Shown here one piece after another: positions 43,990-52,449 of a stretch of DNA of 64,000 nucleotides. The notes beneath the pieces are model-generated. The model was not told where the DNA came from and ran no database searches. It worked only from the letters and a program-made list of their open reading frames with translations. The first letter of the stretch is position 1. Every line of letters begins with the position of its first letter. Source of the stretch: an uncultured Clostridia bacterium (lineage in GTDB: Bacteria; Bacillota; Clostridia; Christensenellales; Borkfalkiaceae); the NCBI GenBank assembly GCA_947174415.1, contig CAMWIW010000001.1, positions 62,001 to 126,000 on the forward strand, written 5' to 3'. The position numbers and the translations under genes are program-made.

Positions 43990-46668
43990 TCAACAGTTTA
44001 CCGTTACGGTCGAACCGCAACTTTCTGTAGCTTTATTAACTGTAATTTTACTGTCTATTCTGTGTTTAAGTTCTTCAACGTGGCTGATAACACCGATGGT
44101 AAAGTTTGAACTTTTTAATTTTTCAAGTGCGTTCATTACCGTATCCACAAGGGAATTGTCCAAAGTGCCGAAGCCCTCGTCCAAAAAGAAAAACTCGATG
44201 TTTTTTAAAGATCTCGCACAAATCGTCTGAGACAGCGCAAGCGCCAAGGAAAGCGAAACGAGGAAAGTTTCACCGCCCGAAAGGGTGTTTACGCCGCGTA
44301 AATTTCCGCAATCGAAATTGTCGCCCACAAAAAAGTTATTGTCTTTATAAGTTAAAAAATATCTTCCGTCTTTAAGTTTTAAAAGCGTGTTTGACGCAAG
44401 GCGGGAAATATCGTAAAGATATTCGTTAGCTATAAACTCCATAAATTTATTGTTTTTGGTTGTTTCTTTAAGCCTTGCTATCAGGTTTCTTTCGTTTTCG
44501 ATTTTTGCAAATTCTTTTAAAATTTCTTCCTTTTCTTTAAGTCTTGCTTTAAGGTTCTCACACTCGTTTTCAAGAACGGCAATTTCGCCCGTTAATGTGG
44601 ATACACCCCCACATATGTTGGACTTTTCACAATTTACAGCCTCAAATTCTTCGTTTGTTACACTGAAAATTCCGTTGATTTTTTTCAGCTCTTCCGCTTT
44701 TGAATACGAAAGAGACAGAGCGGTATCGAACTCCTTTAACGTAGCTTCGGCGTCAGGCATTTTATCGAACTTGGCAGCTAAGGCAACGCAACTTTCTACA
44801 CTTTCGAGCCCCGAAGTCTTAACAAGTTCTTCAAGTTTCTTATTAAACTTTGCCGTCTCCTCCTCCCACGCCGACTTGGTAGTCGTTGCTCTTTCGAGCA
44901 TAATCGAAAGTTCGGTCTTTTTATTTTTGGCTCTTTCGGTTTTTTCCGTAAACTCTTCCTTTTGCCGTTTTAACGAATTTAACTTATCGTCGTTATACTT
45001 AATTACTGCTTTAAAGTCATTACAATTTTCACCGAAAACTTTCTTTAATTCAGCGTTAAGTTCGTCTGTCTGCGCTTTAATTTCCGCGCCGTCCTTCAAC
45101 AATGATTTTAGCTCACTGTTTTTAATTTCAATTGCCGCGTTCAGTCTTTGCAGTTTATCGTTTATCGAATTTAGCGTTTTTTGCTTTACTTCACGCTCTT
45201 TATCGAGCCGTTGCAACCTTTCAAGCTGCTCGTTTACGTTATCAAGAGAAAAGTCTTTCACGTCGCGTACGCGCTCAGAATACTCTTTGATTTTACCTTC
45301 CAGTTCCCCGATAACGTAATTATACAGGGGAGAATTTTCTTTGAATACTTTAACTCCGCTTTTAAGGTTAGCAAAATAATCAAGATTATATGCGTACTCT
45401 TCCTTTAAAACCGCGCCCTTAAACTGAATGTTTACGATTTCTTCAACTCCGTTGCCAGTGCATGACAACAACTCCTGCTCGGCAGTCTTTAACTCTTTTT
45501 CAGCCGATTTTTTATCTTGTTCAAGGCAAAACTTTTCTTCTTCTTTTTTGCGGTATTCCTTGCGTTTTTCAATTAACCTGTTAGATAATGCGTTCAGTTT
45601 TTCTGTATCGGAAAGATGCAAAACGTACAAAGCTTGAAGTCTTACGCACTCTGTAATATTATTATCGAAATCACCGTCTTTCCCGTTTTTTTCAAGAATT
45701 TCGATTTCACGCAAATTTTCGGCAATTTGGGCTTTAAATTCGTTGATTTTTGCAATTGCCCCCCGAATATCATTGAGTTTTGCACATATTTCACCGTTAA
45801 CTTTTACTACTTCGCGGCAGCTTGCAAGGGACTTTAACCCCTGTCTCAATTCCTCGATTTCGGCTTTTTTGTGCTCTAATTCGGTTAGTTTTTTTTCGGT
45901 TTCTTCAAGTTCTATGCGTTTTTCGTTCAAAACTTTCAGTTTTTCGCACTTTTCGGTCAATTCTTTTGCTTTTTTGTTTAACTCTTCAAGCTGTGTCTTT
46001 TTTGAATTGACCCCCATATATGCTTGATTTAACGCATTTTCCGTTATTTCCTCGTACGCTTGCAATCTGCCCGCAAGGTTGTTATATATTCCGTCGGTTT
46101 CCTCTTGGCGAACCCTCAATTTTTCCTTTAAAGCTTCACCGTATTTAGAGAGTGAAAACAGTCTTTCGATTAGCGCAAGGCGCTCTCTCGGAGCAGACTT
46201 TACGAACTGAGCAAACTCGCCTTGTGGCAAAGCTATGCACTTTCTGAAATCCTCCGCCTCTACGCCCAAAATTTCGACTATCTTCTTCTCGACGGCGTTA
46301 GCTTTATCCGCAATGCAGACTTCCGTGTCGCCGTCCCTTTCGTATAACGATGCTTTATGCGTACCGTACTTGTCTTTCTTAATAGTCCTATCAACGGTAT
46401 AAGTTTTGCGCTTGCCCTCATTTAAGATATTGAAAACGAACTTAACCTTAGCGCTTTCGGAGCGGTAGTTGATAATGTCCGTCATTATCTTACTCCTCTC
46501 CACGTTGCCGTAAAGAGCAAAATTGATACAGTCCAAAATAGTGCTTTTGCCGCTACCCGTATCCCCGAAAATTCCGAAAATTCCGTTTTTAGTCAAAGCT
46601 TCGAAGTCTATTATTGTATGCTCAGAAAAGCTGTTTATTCCTTCGAATTCCAATTTTATCGGTTTCAT
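43990..46668 (-). CDS. sbcC: Exonuclease SbcC (SMC-like ATPase)
   Basis: An 892-aa ATPase partner of SbcD that cleaves hairpins and DNA ends. Walker A is GDTGSGKST (about 35-43); signature NTLSGGETF and Walker B FFLDEGFGTLD are near the C-terminus (about 795-840); two long coiled coils lie between. At the hinge the CPxC zinc hook of Rad50/SbcC is absent: only isolated cysteines occur near residues 380-410. A hookless apex is unusual. Overlaps sbcD by 4 nt. Confidence 0.93.
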   Translation of the reverse strand: MKPIKLEFEGINSFSEHTIIDFEALTKNGIFGIFGDTGSGKSTILDCINFALYGNVERSKIMTDIINYRSESAKVKFVFNILNEGKRKTYTVDRTIKKDKYGTHKASLYERDGDTEVCIADKANAVEKKIVEILGVEAEDFRKCIALPQGEFAQFVKSAPRERLALIERLFSLSKYGEALKEKLRVRQEETDGIYNNLAGRLQAYEEITENALNQAYMGVNSKKTQLEELNKKAKELTEKCEKLKVLNEKRIELEETEKKLTELEHKKAEIEELRQGLKSLASCREVVKVNGEICAKLNDIRGAIAKINEFKAQIAENLREIEILEKNGKDGDFDNNITECVRLQALYVLHLSDTEKLNALSNRLIEKRKEYRKKEEEKFCLEQDKKSAEKELKTAEQELLSCTGNGVEEIVNIQFKGAVLKEEYAYNLDYFANLKSGVKVFKENSPLYNYVIGELEGKIKEYSERVRDVKDFSLDNVNEQLERLQRLDKEREVKQKTLNSINDKLQRLNAAIEIKNSELKSLLKDGAEIKAQTDELNAELKKVFGENCNDFKAVIKYNDDKLNSLKRQKEEFTEKTERAKNKKTELSIMLERATTTKSAWEEETAKFNKKLEELVKTSGLESVESCVALAAKFDKMPDAEATLKEFDTALSLSYSKAEELKKINGIFSVTNEEFEAVNCEKSNICGGVSTLTGEIAVLENECENLKARLKEKEEILKEFAKIENERNLIARLKETTKNNKFMEFIANEYLYDISRLASNTLLKLKDGRYFLTYKDNNFFVGDNFDCGNLRGVNTLSGGETFLVSLSLALALSQTICARSLKNIEFFFLDEGFGTLDNSLVDTVMNALEKLKSSNFTIGVISHVEELKHRIDSKITVNKATESCGSTVTVNC

Positions 46669-47810
46669 TCTTCCTCCGTAAGCGAGAGAAAGAGCGCCAA
46701 AAGTTCTTTGGGTACGTCCGCGCCGTATCTCAGTTTATAGTAATCGGAAAAAAGCTGTGAAGAGCTTTTGTTTTTATTCGAAACGGTTTGAAAGGTGTTC
46801 TCAACGCTTTGAACGTCCGCGCGTAAAGACACTAAATTTTCATACCCGTGAAGCGTACTGCTCTCTTGCGGTGTCAACGGCGCGTTCAAATTCAACGTCA
46901 ATTCCACGAAATAATCTTTATTCGCGGCAAGAAGCGCAACCCCTTCTTCAACGCCGTTGGCTTGAAGTCGGATTAATTTTCTTGACGAAGAAAGCTCTAC
47001 CTGCCTAAAATTTTCAATGCCGTTTAAAGTTAAATCAAATAAGTTAACGGATTTTTCTGCGCCGCTCTCGTCAAATGAGAACTGCATAGGCGCACCGCTG
47101 TAATAGATATTGTTTGCAAGCCTTTGGCGTTTGTGAAGATGTCCCAAAGCGCAATAGTCGCAAGCAGGCAAAAGGCTTAACGGCACGGCGCGCGCACCGC
47201 CTAAATCTATTTCCCTCTCGCTATCACTGACTTTTCCGCCTGCCACGAAAATGTGTGAAAGAAATACGGAAGGAAGCTTTTCGGTCTTACCCTCTTCCCC
47301 GCACGCTATCCAACGCGTCATTTTTTCTTCAAAGGTTTCGTCAGAGCGCCCCTCTTTAAAGCGCGCTTCGTTGGGATAAGGTAAAGCGTTGATATAAACT
47401 CTTTCTCCGTTACCCTCGAAAATGACCCATCCGTTACCTGAAGCTGCGGGATAAACGTTACCGCGCTTTGCGCAAGTTACAGGACTTAAATTGTTGCCGA
47501 TAATGTACACGTTTTGCTCTTCGGCAAGCACCGAAGCCGCCGTTAAACGGACGTAATCGTCGTGATTACCGCTTATAACTAACACTGCGCACAGTTTGGA
47601 AAGTTCTTTTATGCCGCGATAGAAAATTTCTTCAGCCTCGGCAGAGGGCGTGTAAGTGTCAAAGACGTCGCCCGCAATTAAAACGAGCTCTACGCCTTCG
47701 CGTTCACAGATTTCGGCAAGCTCTGAAAAGATTGCGCGATACTCTGAAAACCGCTCTCTACCCATTAGTTTTTTGCCGATATGCAAATCGGACGTGTGAA
47801 GAATTCTCAT
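46665..47810 (-). CDS. sbcD: Exonuclease SbcD (Mre11-like nuclease)
   Basis: A 381-aa calcineurin-type phosphoesterase. Metal motifs are HTSDLHIGK (5-13), IAGDVFD (about 45-51), SGNHDDY (about 80-86) and the GHLHKRQ box (about 215). It forms the nuclease of the SbcCD complex that processes palindromes and breaks. First gene of the operon, divergent from the DnaD gene. Confidence 0.95.
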   Translation of the reverse strand: MRILHTSDLHIGKKLMGRERFSEYRAIFSELAEICEREGVELVLIAGDVFDTYTPSAEAEEIFYRGIKELSKLCAVLVISGNHDDYVRLTAASVLAEEQNVYIIGNNLSPVTCAKRGNVYPAASGNGWVIFEGNGERVYINALPYPNEARFKEGRSDETFEEKMTRWIACGEEGKTEKLPSVFLSHIFVAGGKVSDSEREIDLGGARAVPLSLLPACDYCALGHLHKRQRLANNIYYSGAPMQFSFDESGAEKSVNLFDLTLNGIENFRQVELSSSRKLIRLQANGVEEGVALLAANKDYFVELTLNLNAPLTPQESSTLHGYENLVSLRADVQSVENTFQTVSNKNKSSSQLFSDYYKLRYGADVPKELLALFLSLTEEE

Positions 47811-47851
47811 TTACGACTTAAAAAATTTATGACAAAATGCGGCGAAGTGTG

Positions 47852-47880
47852 TTGATTTTTGAACCGTAACAAGTTATAAT
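47852..47880 (+). promoter_or_regulatory. Promoter of the DnaD-family gene (TTGATT-17-TATAAT)
   Basis: -35 TTGATT (47852-47857), -10 TATAAT (47875-47880), 17-nt spacer. Confidence 0.7.
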
Positions 47881-47952
47881 GTAATTCACCGCTATTTTAG
47901 ATTATAGTGCATTTTAATTAAGAAATCAAGTAAATGAGGAAGTTTAGGTAAA

Positions 47953-49671
47953 ATGGCTTTTCTTTCGGCAAGCGACGGTTTTGTTAAAAAATCGACGACG
48001 AGCGTTGAAAACAAGTTCATATCGAAATATTTGCCCGCGCTTGACGCCGTTGCGGCAAAGGTTTACCTTTACTCGCTTTACCTTTTACAGAGCGGTCTTT
48101 CTTACACTTTAACCGATTTAGCGCACAGTCTGGAACTTGACGAGGACAAAATTAAAGAATATTTCGTGTATCTGGAAGAGTTGGAACTCGTTTCTATCGT
48201 TTCGGACAGTCCGTTTGAAGTAAAAATTCTCGAAGCGGAAAATATCGCGGGCACTCCTAAAAAGTTCAAGCCCGAAAAATATTCGGACTTTACCAAGAAC
48301 GCTCAGAATGCGTTAAAAGGCAGAATGATTTCCACTAACGAGTTTAGGGAATATTTTTACCTTATGGAAGAATACGGCTTTGAGCAGAACGCGCTTATTA
48401 TGATTATAAACTATTGCGTAAATCTGCACGGAGACAGCATACGCGCGGCGTACATAAAAAAAGTCGCTAAAAGTTTTGCCGAGGACGGCGCAACGACAGC
48501 GAAAAAGGTTGACGAGAAGCTATCTGCATACACTTCTTCCACACCCGCGCTTATTAATCTTTTCAATGCGGCGGGCATAAAAAAACAGCCTGACTTGGAC
48601 GACGACAAGCTGTATAAAAAGTGGACAAACGAATTAGGGTTTGACGATAAGGCGATAATATGCGCGGCAAAACAGTTCAAGGCAAAGAATTGCGAAAAAC
48701 TTGACGATGCTCTTTCCGAGCTTTATAAAAACAGAAAATTCGACGCAAAAGAAATCGAAGACTATTTCAAAAATAAAAATTCAGTATACGCCCTTGCGCT
48801 TGACGTTGCAAAAAATTTGGGCGTGTATATGCAAACTTCTGCGCCATACGTTGAAAATTACGTCAACGTTTGGTGCAACTACGGGTTTACCCTTGATTCT
48901 TTGAGAGAAATTTCCGCTTACTGTTTCAAGCAAGGGAAAAATTCTTTCGAGGATATGGACGGCTTTGTCGGCAAGCTGTACGACAACGGTATCGTTGCCG
49001 AAAGTGCGGTTACTGAGTATTTGGAAAAACAACGCGCTGACGATAAGCTTATAAAAGACGTTCTGACGGCGTGCGGGCTGCAAAGAAAGATTATTCCTTG
49101 GGACAGAGACAGCCTTGCAAGGTGGCGCAGTTGGGGCTTTAACGACGAAATGCTGTTTGAGGCGGCAAAAATTTCATCGGGTAAATCTAACCCCACGGCT
49201 TATATGAACGGTGTGCTTTCTTCTTGGAAAGCAAGCGGAATTTTCTCTGTCGATAAAATACCTTCTGTTTCCACTTCCGCTTCTAAACCTGCACAGAATA
49301 CCGACAGAGATATGCGCGTCGAGGTGGAAAGGCACTATTACGATTTACGCCACACAGCCGAAGAGAACGCAGAACGCACCCTTAAAAGAGCGACTGCGGA
49401 CGAGGTATACGGCGGTATAAGAAAAGAGCTTAACGAGCTTTCTATAAAACTTGCATTTGCCGAAATACGCGACAAATCCGAAGCGGAGAAAATTTCCGCT
49501 GTTATCAAAGAGCTTGAAGCAAAGGGCGACGAACGCCTTTCGGAGCTTGCAATAAGCAAGGACGACTTCACTCCCCACTATTCCTGTACAATCTGCAACG
49601 ACACAGGTTATGACAAATCGGGCGCTCCTTGCGAGTGTATGAAAAAGTTTATTTCAGGGCTGAAAATTTAA
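47953..49671 (+). CDS. DnaD-family primosome protein fused to a DnaI/DnaC-like N-terminal domain
   Basis: A 572-aa protein. Residues ~1-100 form a DnaD N-terminal winged helix (AKVYLYSLYLLQSG, LSYTLTDLAHSLELDEDKIKEYF). Then come several similar DnaD-like helical units (about 120-180, 205-265, 300-350, 375-420). The last ~105 residues match the pattern of the N-terminal domain of the DnaI/DnaC helicase loader: GGIRKELNELSIKLAF, then a Cys4 motif CTICNDTGY...CEC (C545, C548, C560, C562). No AAA+ loader domain follows; the next gene is unrelated. It probably helps load DnaB at origins or forks. Confidence 0.8.
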   Translation: MAFLSASDGFVKKSTTSVENKFISKYLPALDAVAAKVYLYSLYLLQSGLSYTLTDLAHSLELDEDKIKEYFVYLEELELVSIVSDSPFEVKILEAENIAGTPKKFKPEKYSDFTKNAQNALKGRMISTNEFREYFYLMEEYGFEQNALIMIINYCVNLHGDSIRAAYIKKVAKSFAEDGATTAKKVDEKLSAYTSSTPALINLFNAAGIKKQPDLDDDKLYKKWTNELGFDDKAIICAAKQFKAKNCEKLDDALSELYKNRKFDAKEIEDYFKNKNSVYALALDVAKNLGVYMQTSAPYVENYVNVWCNYGFTLDSLREISAYCFKQGKNSFEDMDGFVGKLYDNGIVAESAVTEYLEKQRADDKLIKDVLTACGLQRKIIPWDRDSLARWRSWGFNDEMLFEAAKISSGKSNPTAYMNGVLSSWKASGIFSVDKIPSVSTSASKPAQNTDRDMRVEVERHYYDLRHTAEENAERTLKRATADEVYGGIRKELNELSIKLAFAEIRDKSEAEKISAVIKELEAKGDERLSELAISKDDFTPHYSCTICNDTGYDKSGAPCECMKKFISGLKI

Positions 49672-50084
49672 TGGACAGAATTCAACTATTTAAATTTATA
49701 TCAGAACAAAAGACAGCGTTTATTGCCTCAGTTAACGAGCATGGATATCCCGTAATTCGCGCTATGCTTGCGCCAAGAAAAATAGACGGCAACGACATTT
49801 ATTTTTCAACTAACACTTCCTCCAACAAAGTAAAGCAATTTGCAAATAACGATAAAGCGTGCGTTTATTTTTATAAGCGTGGCAGATTTAAGTATCAGGG
49901 AGTATCCGTAATTGGTGAAATGCAAATTTGTACTGACCAAGCAACCAAAGATATGATTTGGAAATTCGGCGACAGCCTTTTTTACAAGCAAGGCGTAACC
50001 GACCCCGATTACTGCGTGTTAAAGTTTACTTGCAAATCCGCCGAATATTATTGTGATTTTAAAGTTGAAAAGATTGAACTTTAA
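49671..50084 (+). CDS. Pyridoxamine 5'-phosphate oxidase-like flavoprotein
   Basis: A 137-aa split-barrel protein of the PNPOx-like family (FISEQKTAFIASVNEHGYPVIRAM, IYFSTNTSSNKVKQF, NDKACVYFY). Such small proteins bind FMN or heme and have various or unknown redox roles; true PNPOx activity is doubtful. The ATG overlaps the stop of the DnaD gene by one base (TAATG), so translation is coupled. Confidence 0.82.
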   Translation: MDRIQLFKFISEQKTAFIASVNEHGYPVIRAMLAPRKIDGNDIYFSTNTSSNKVKQFANNDKACVYFYKRGRFKYQGVSVIGEMQICTDQATKDMIWKFGDSLFYKQGVTDPDYCVLKFTCKSAEYYCDFKVEKIEL

Positions 50085-50128
50085 CGTGCTAAAAGGAATT
50101 TAGACGGCAACGACCGATATATCAACAA

Positions 50129-50163
50129 ACAAAAAAGACAGGTTTTTACCTGTCTTTTTTTGT
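50129..50163. terminator. Bidirectional terminator, copy 1 of a repeated sequence
   Basis: AAAAAGACAGG / CCTGTCTTTTT with a TTTTTA loop, A/T runs both sides. A nearly identical copy occurs at 50927-50959. Confidence 0.88.
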
Positions 50164-50172
50164 TAAGAATTT

Positions 50173-50778
50173 TTAACTTAATTTTTTCTTGCAAAAACTT
50201 TTTTTGCCGCATTTAGGACATTTTAATTTTCTTTTAGTAAAACTATGCGCACCGGAAATAAAGTTTTTCATTGACGGTACAAATTTTTCTCCGCAAACCG
50301 GACATTCATAAACGCCGGCATCCACGGTTAAAACGCAACAAACACCTATGCCGAGAATAATGACCACAATCGAAAAGACGATGTACAGAATTCTTAACCA
50401 AATTGGCGCGACAAGCAAAGAACTTAAAAGAACGATTGAAAGCCCGGCAAGAATCGTGATAAAGGCTACGACAAAAGAAATTACCAAACGCTTTTTTGCC
50501 TCTTTTCGTTTTTTCATTAAATCCACAACAATATATTCTTCGGCATTTTCCTTATAATGTTCTTCATTCAACCGTTCACCCGAAAGCAGTTCGTTTATGC
50601 TTATTTTATAAAATTTACTTAATATTAGCAATACTTCGGCGGGCGGCAAATAGTTGCCATTTTCCCAACGCGAAACGGTTTTGTTCGTTACGCCGATTTG
50701 TTCACCCAATTCGTCTTGTGTAAGTTTCTTTTCTTTTCTGAGTTCGGCTAAAAACGCACCGATTTTTTGCATATCCAT
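50173..50778 (-). CDS. XRE-family regulator with two TM helices and zinc ribbon
   Basis: A 201-aa protein. Residues 1-60 form an XRE helix-turn-helix (LTQDELGEQIGVTNKTVSRWENG), then a charged linker, two membrane helices (about 97-140), and a C-terminal zinc ribbon (CPVCGEKF...CPKCGKK). Membrane-tethered XRE regulators occur in Clostridia, likely reading cell-envelope signals; targets are unknown. The ATG at 50778 has a GGGG SD. It is bracketed by two near-identical terminators, and looks like an independently transcribed unit. Confidence 0.82.
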   Translation of the reverse strand: MDMQKIGAFLAELRKEKKLTQDELGEQIGVTNKTVSRWENGNYLPPAEVLLILSKFYKISINELLSGERLNEEHYKENAEEYIVVDLMKKRKEAKKRLVISFVVAFITILAGLSIVLLSSLLVAPIWLRILYIVFSIVVIILGIGVCCVLTVDAGVYECPVCGEKFVPSMKNFISGAHSFTKRKLKCPKCGKKSFCKKKLS

Positions 50779-50796
50779 AATCAGTACCCCTTTCAT

Positions 50797-51001
50797 TTGA
50801 TAGCATTATTATAGCACGAAAATATAAGCAAGTATTGCCCATAAACAGCGAATTTGAAACAAACTCGCTTAAACCGTCTTGCTACGCGCTCAGTTGAACT
50901 GTGTTTCGACGCCTAACTCCCTATGAGCAAAAAGACAGGTTTTTACCTGTCTTTTTTGCTGGTGGGAGAAAACATCTACTAAAATGAATTTTTATTTTTT
51001 A
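50797..51001. other. Gene-free stretch between the XRE gene and the flavodoxin-like gene
   Basis: No coding frame. It contains an unidentified GC-mixed stretch (50848-50928) and the second copy of the twin terminator. No promoter of good quality seen. Confidence 0.4.
50927..50959. terminator. Terminator, copy 2 of the repeated sequence
   Basis: Same AAAAAGACAGG / CCTGTCTTTTTT stem-loop as at 50129-50163. Confidence 0.85.
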
Positions 51002-51673
51002 CTAAATTAAATCTTTTACCTTATAAGATTGTAATACTCCGTTATAATCGATGCCTTTACGTTTAACGAAGGGTAAAATACCAAATTTGAAAATTATGTT
51101 TCTTTTTATTTTTTGCAAAGGATATTTACGTTTCTTTTGAATATCTTTATGCAATCTATTAGCAACTCGACTAATATAATTTTTAAGTTTAATATTGTTT
51201 AACGGGTTATATGAAAAAGGAGTTTTACAAATAATCTTTCCGCTGACATAAGCACCTGAATAACTTAATAATTTGTTCAAAACTTTTGACGTATCTTTTC
51301 CGCCGTAATTTTCATAAGTAGCAATGCTAACCGCATATTTTCCATAAAGCAATTGTTCTATTACAAAATGTCCCCTGTCGATTATTGTTTTAATCTGTGC
51401 CGATACATTACTTGCATATGTGGGCGAACCTAAAATAATACCGTCTGCTGATGCTATATTTAATGATAATCTTTCTAAATCGTCATCAAAAACGCAATGA
51501 CCTGTTTTATAGCATTTACTACAACCTATACAGTATTTTAAGTTTAATTCGGAAACATTATAAAACTCGATTTCCGCATCTTTAAATGTCTGCAATGCCA
51601 AACGCAGTTCATTGAGAATGTTGTAGGTAGCACCGTTTTTTCTATTACTGCCGTTAATTATAATAATTTTCAT
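51002..51673 (-). CDS. Flavodoxin-like NAD(P)H-dependent FMN oxidoreductase
   Basis: A 223-aa protein of the flavodoxin-like fold. The FMN phosphate loop is GSNRKNGATYN (residues 8-18), then CIGCSKCYKTGHCVFDDD (about 48-65, a ferredoxin-like cysteine patch) and GSPTYASNVSAQIKTIIDR (about 81-99). It likely reduces a small electron acceptor. A basic Lys/Ile-rich C-terminal extension (about 160-223) is unusual. Codon use is noticeably A/T-richer than neighbours, which may mean acquisition, though no mobile element is visible. Confidence 0.82.
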   Translation of the reverse strand: MKIIIINGSNRKNGATYNILNELRLALQTFKDAEIEFYNVSELNLKYCIGCSKCYKTGHCVFDDDLERLSLNIASADGIILGSPTYASNVSAQIKTIIDRGHFVIEQLLYGKYAVSIATYENYGGKDTSKVLNKLLSYSGAYVSGKIICKTPFSYNPLNNIKLKNYISRVANRLHKDIQKKRKYPLQKIKRNIIFKFGILPFVKRKGIDYNGVLQSYKVKDLI

Positions 51674-51731
51674 AATTCCGAATTACACTCAATATTCAAA
51701 CACAAACGGCGTCGTAGCCAGTGTTTTGTAT

Positions 51732-51788
51732 AAAAGAAAAAGCAACCTAAACTTGGCACTTAAAAAGTGGTTCGTTTTAGGTTGCTTT
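51732..51788 (-). terminator. tRNA-cluster terminator
   Basis: AAAAGCAACCTAAA / TTTAGGTTGCTTTT stem with an internal CCACTTTTTAAGTG hairpin, T-run on the minus strand. Confidence 0.8.
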
Positions 51789-51873
51789 TGGTGGGAGGTG
51801 GTGGATTCGAACCACCGAAGTCGGAGACGTCAGATTTACAGTCTGATGCATTTGGCCACTCTGCAAACCGCCC
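51789..51873 (-). tRNA. tRNA-Tyr (anticodon GTA)
   Basis: Anticodon arm CAGA-CTGTAAA-TCTG gives GTA (GUA). Class II with long variable arm, T loop TTCGAAT, CCA encoded. Acceptor GGGCGGT pairs with ACCTCCC with one C-T mismatch at position 4. Confidence 0.92.
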
Positions 51874-51906
51874 ATATTAAATTTACCCCGTTGAAACGGG
51901 GTAAAG

Positions 51907-51982
51907 TGGAGCTGGTGATTGGAATCGAACCCACAACCTGCTGATTACAAATCAGCTGCTCTGCCAGTTGAGCTACACCAGC
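51907..51982 (-). tRNA. tRNA-Thr (anticodon TGT)
   Basis: Anticodon loop TTTGTAA between CTGAT and ATCAG; acceptor GCTGGTG/CACCAGC; T loop TTCGATT; CCA encoded. Confidence 0.95.
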
Positions 51983-51999
51983 AATTCCGCCCGTTCGGG

Positions 52000-52075
52000 T
52001 GGTGCCTCGGGGTGGAATCGAACCGCCGACATATGGATTTTCAGTCCACCGCTCTACCATCTGAGCTACCGAGGC
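52000..52075 (-). tRNA. tRNA-Phe (anticodon GAA)
   Basis: Anticodon loop CTGAAAA between GTGGA and TCCAT; acceptor GCCTCGG pairs with CCGAGGC; CCA encoded. Confidence 0.95.
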
Positions 52076-52104
52076 GTAACGCCTTGCGGCGCTTTAAAAA
52101 AATT

Positions 52105-52182
52105 TGGCGACCCCAAACGGGCTCGAACCGTCGACCTCCAGCGTGACAGGCTGGCGCTCTAACCAAACTGAGCTATAGGGCC
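52105..52182 (-). tRNA. tRNA-Asp (anticodon GTC)
   Basis: Anticodon loop CTGTCAC between CCAGC and GCTGG; acceptor GGCCCTA/TGGGGTC with G-U pairs; discriminator G; CCA encoded. Confidence 0.94.
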
Positions 52183-52242
52183 AAATTAAAAACTAAATTG
52201 AATTTATTATGGGTTAGGTTATTCCTAAGCCAAAAAATTTGT

Positions 52243-52319
52243 GGTGGGCCTTCACGGACTCGAACCGCGGACCAATCGGTTATGAGCCGACCGCTCTAAC
52301 CAACTGAGCTAAAGGCCCT
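52243..52319 (-). tRNA. tRNA-Met (anticodon CAT)
   Basis: Anticodon loop CTCATAA between TCGG and CCGA; acceptor GGGCCTT/AAGGCCC; CCA encoded. The acceptor and D-arm fit elongator Met better than initiator or tRNA-Ile2. First of a five-tRNA cluster. Confidence 0.9.
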
Positions 52320-52354
52320 TAAAGGGAATTACGCCTAACGCATAATGCTAAAAT

Positions 52355-52383
52355 ATAATAATATACCCACAAAATTTTGTCAA
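52355..52383 (-). promoter_or_regulatory. tRNA cluster promoter (TTGACA-17-TATTAT)
   Basis: -35 TTGACA (52378-52383) and -10 TATTAT (52355-52360), 17-nt spacer, reading toward tRNA-Met. Confidence 0.8.
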
Positions 52384-52449
52384 GTAATTTTCAAAGCAAT
52401 TTCAACTATTTTCTTCAATTTAATTTAATTTTGTGCCCGATAACTTTAA

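Noticed and set aside
44450..45319. Plus-strand open frame of 289 codons inside sbcC
   Set aside because: Ser/Phe/Leu-rich product typical of the reverse complement of a Lys/Glu coiled coil; a shadow.
49671..50084. Continuation of the DnaD-loader fusion into an AAA+ ATPase by frameshift
   Set aside because: The following sequence encodes an intact PNPOx-like protein with its own start; no Walker motifs in any frame.
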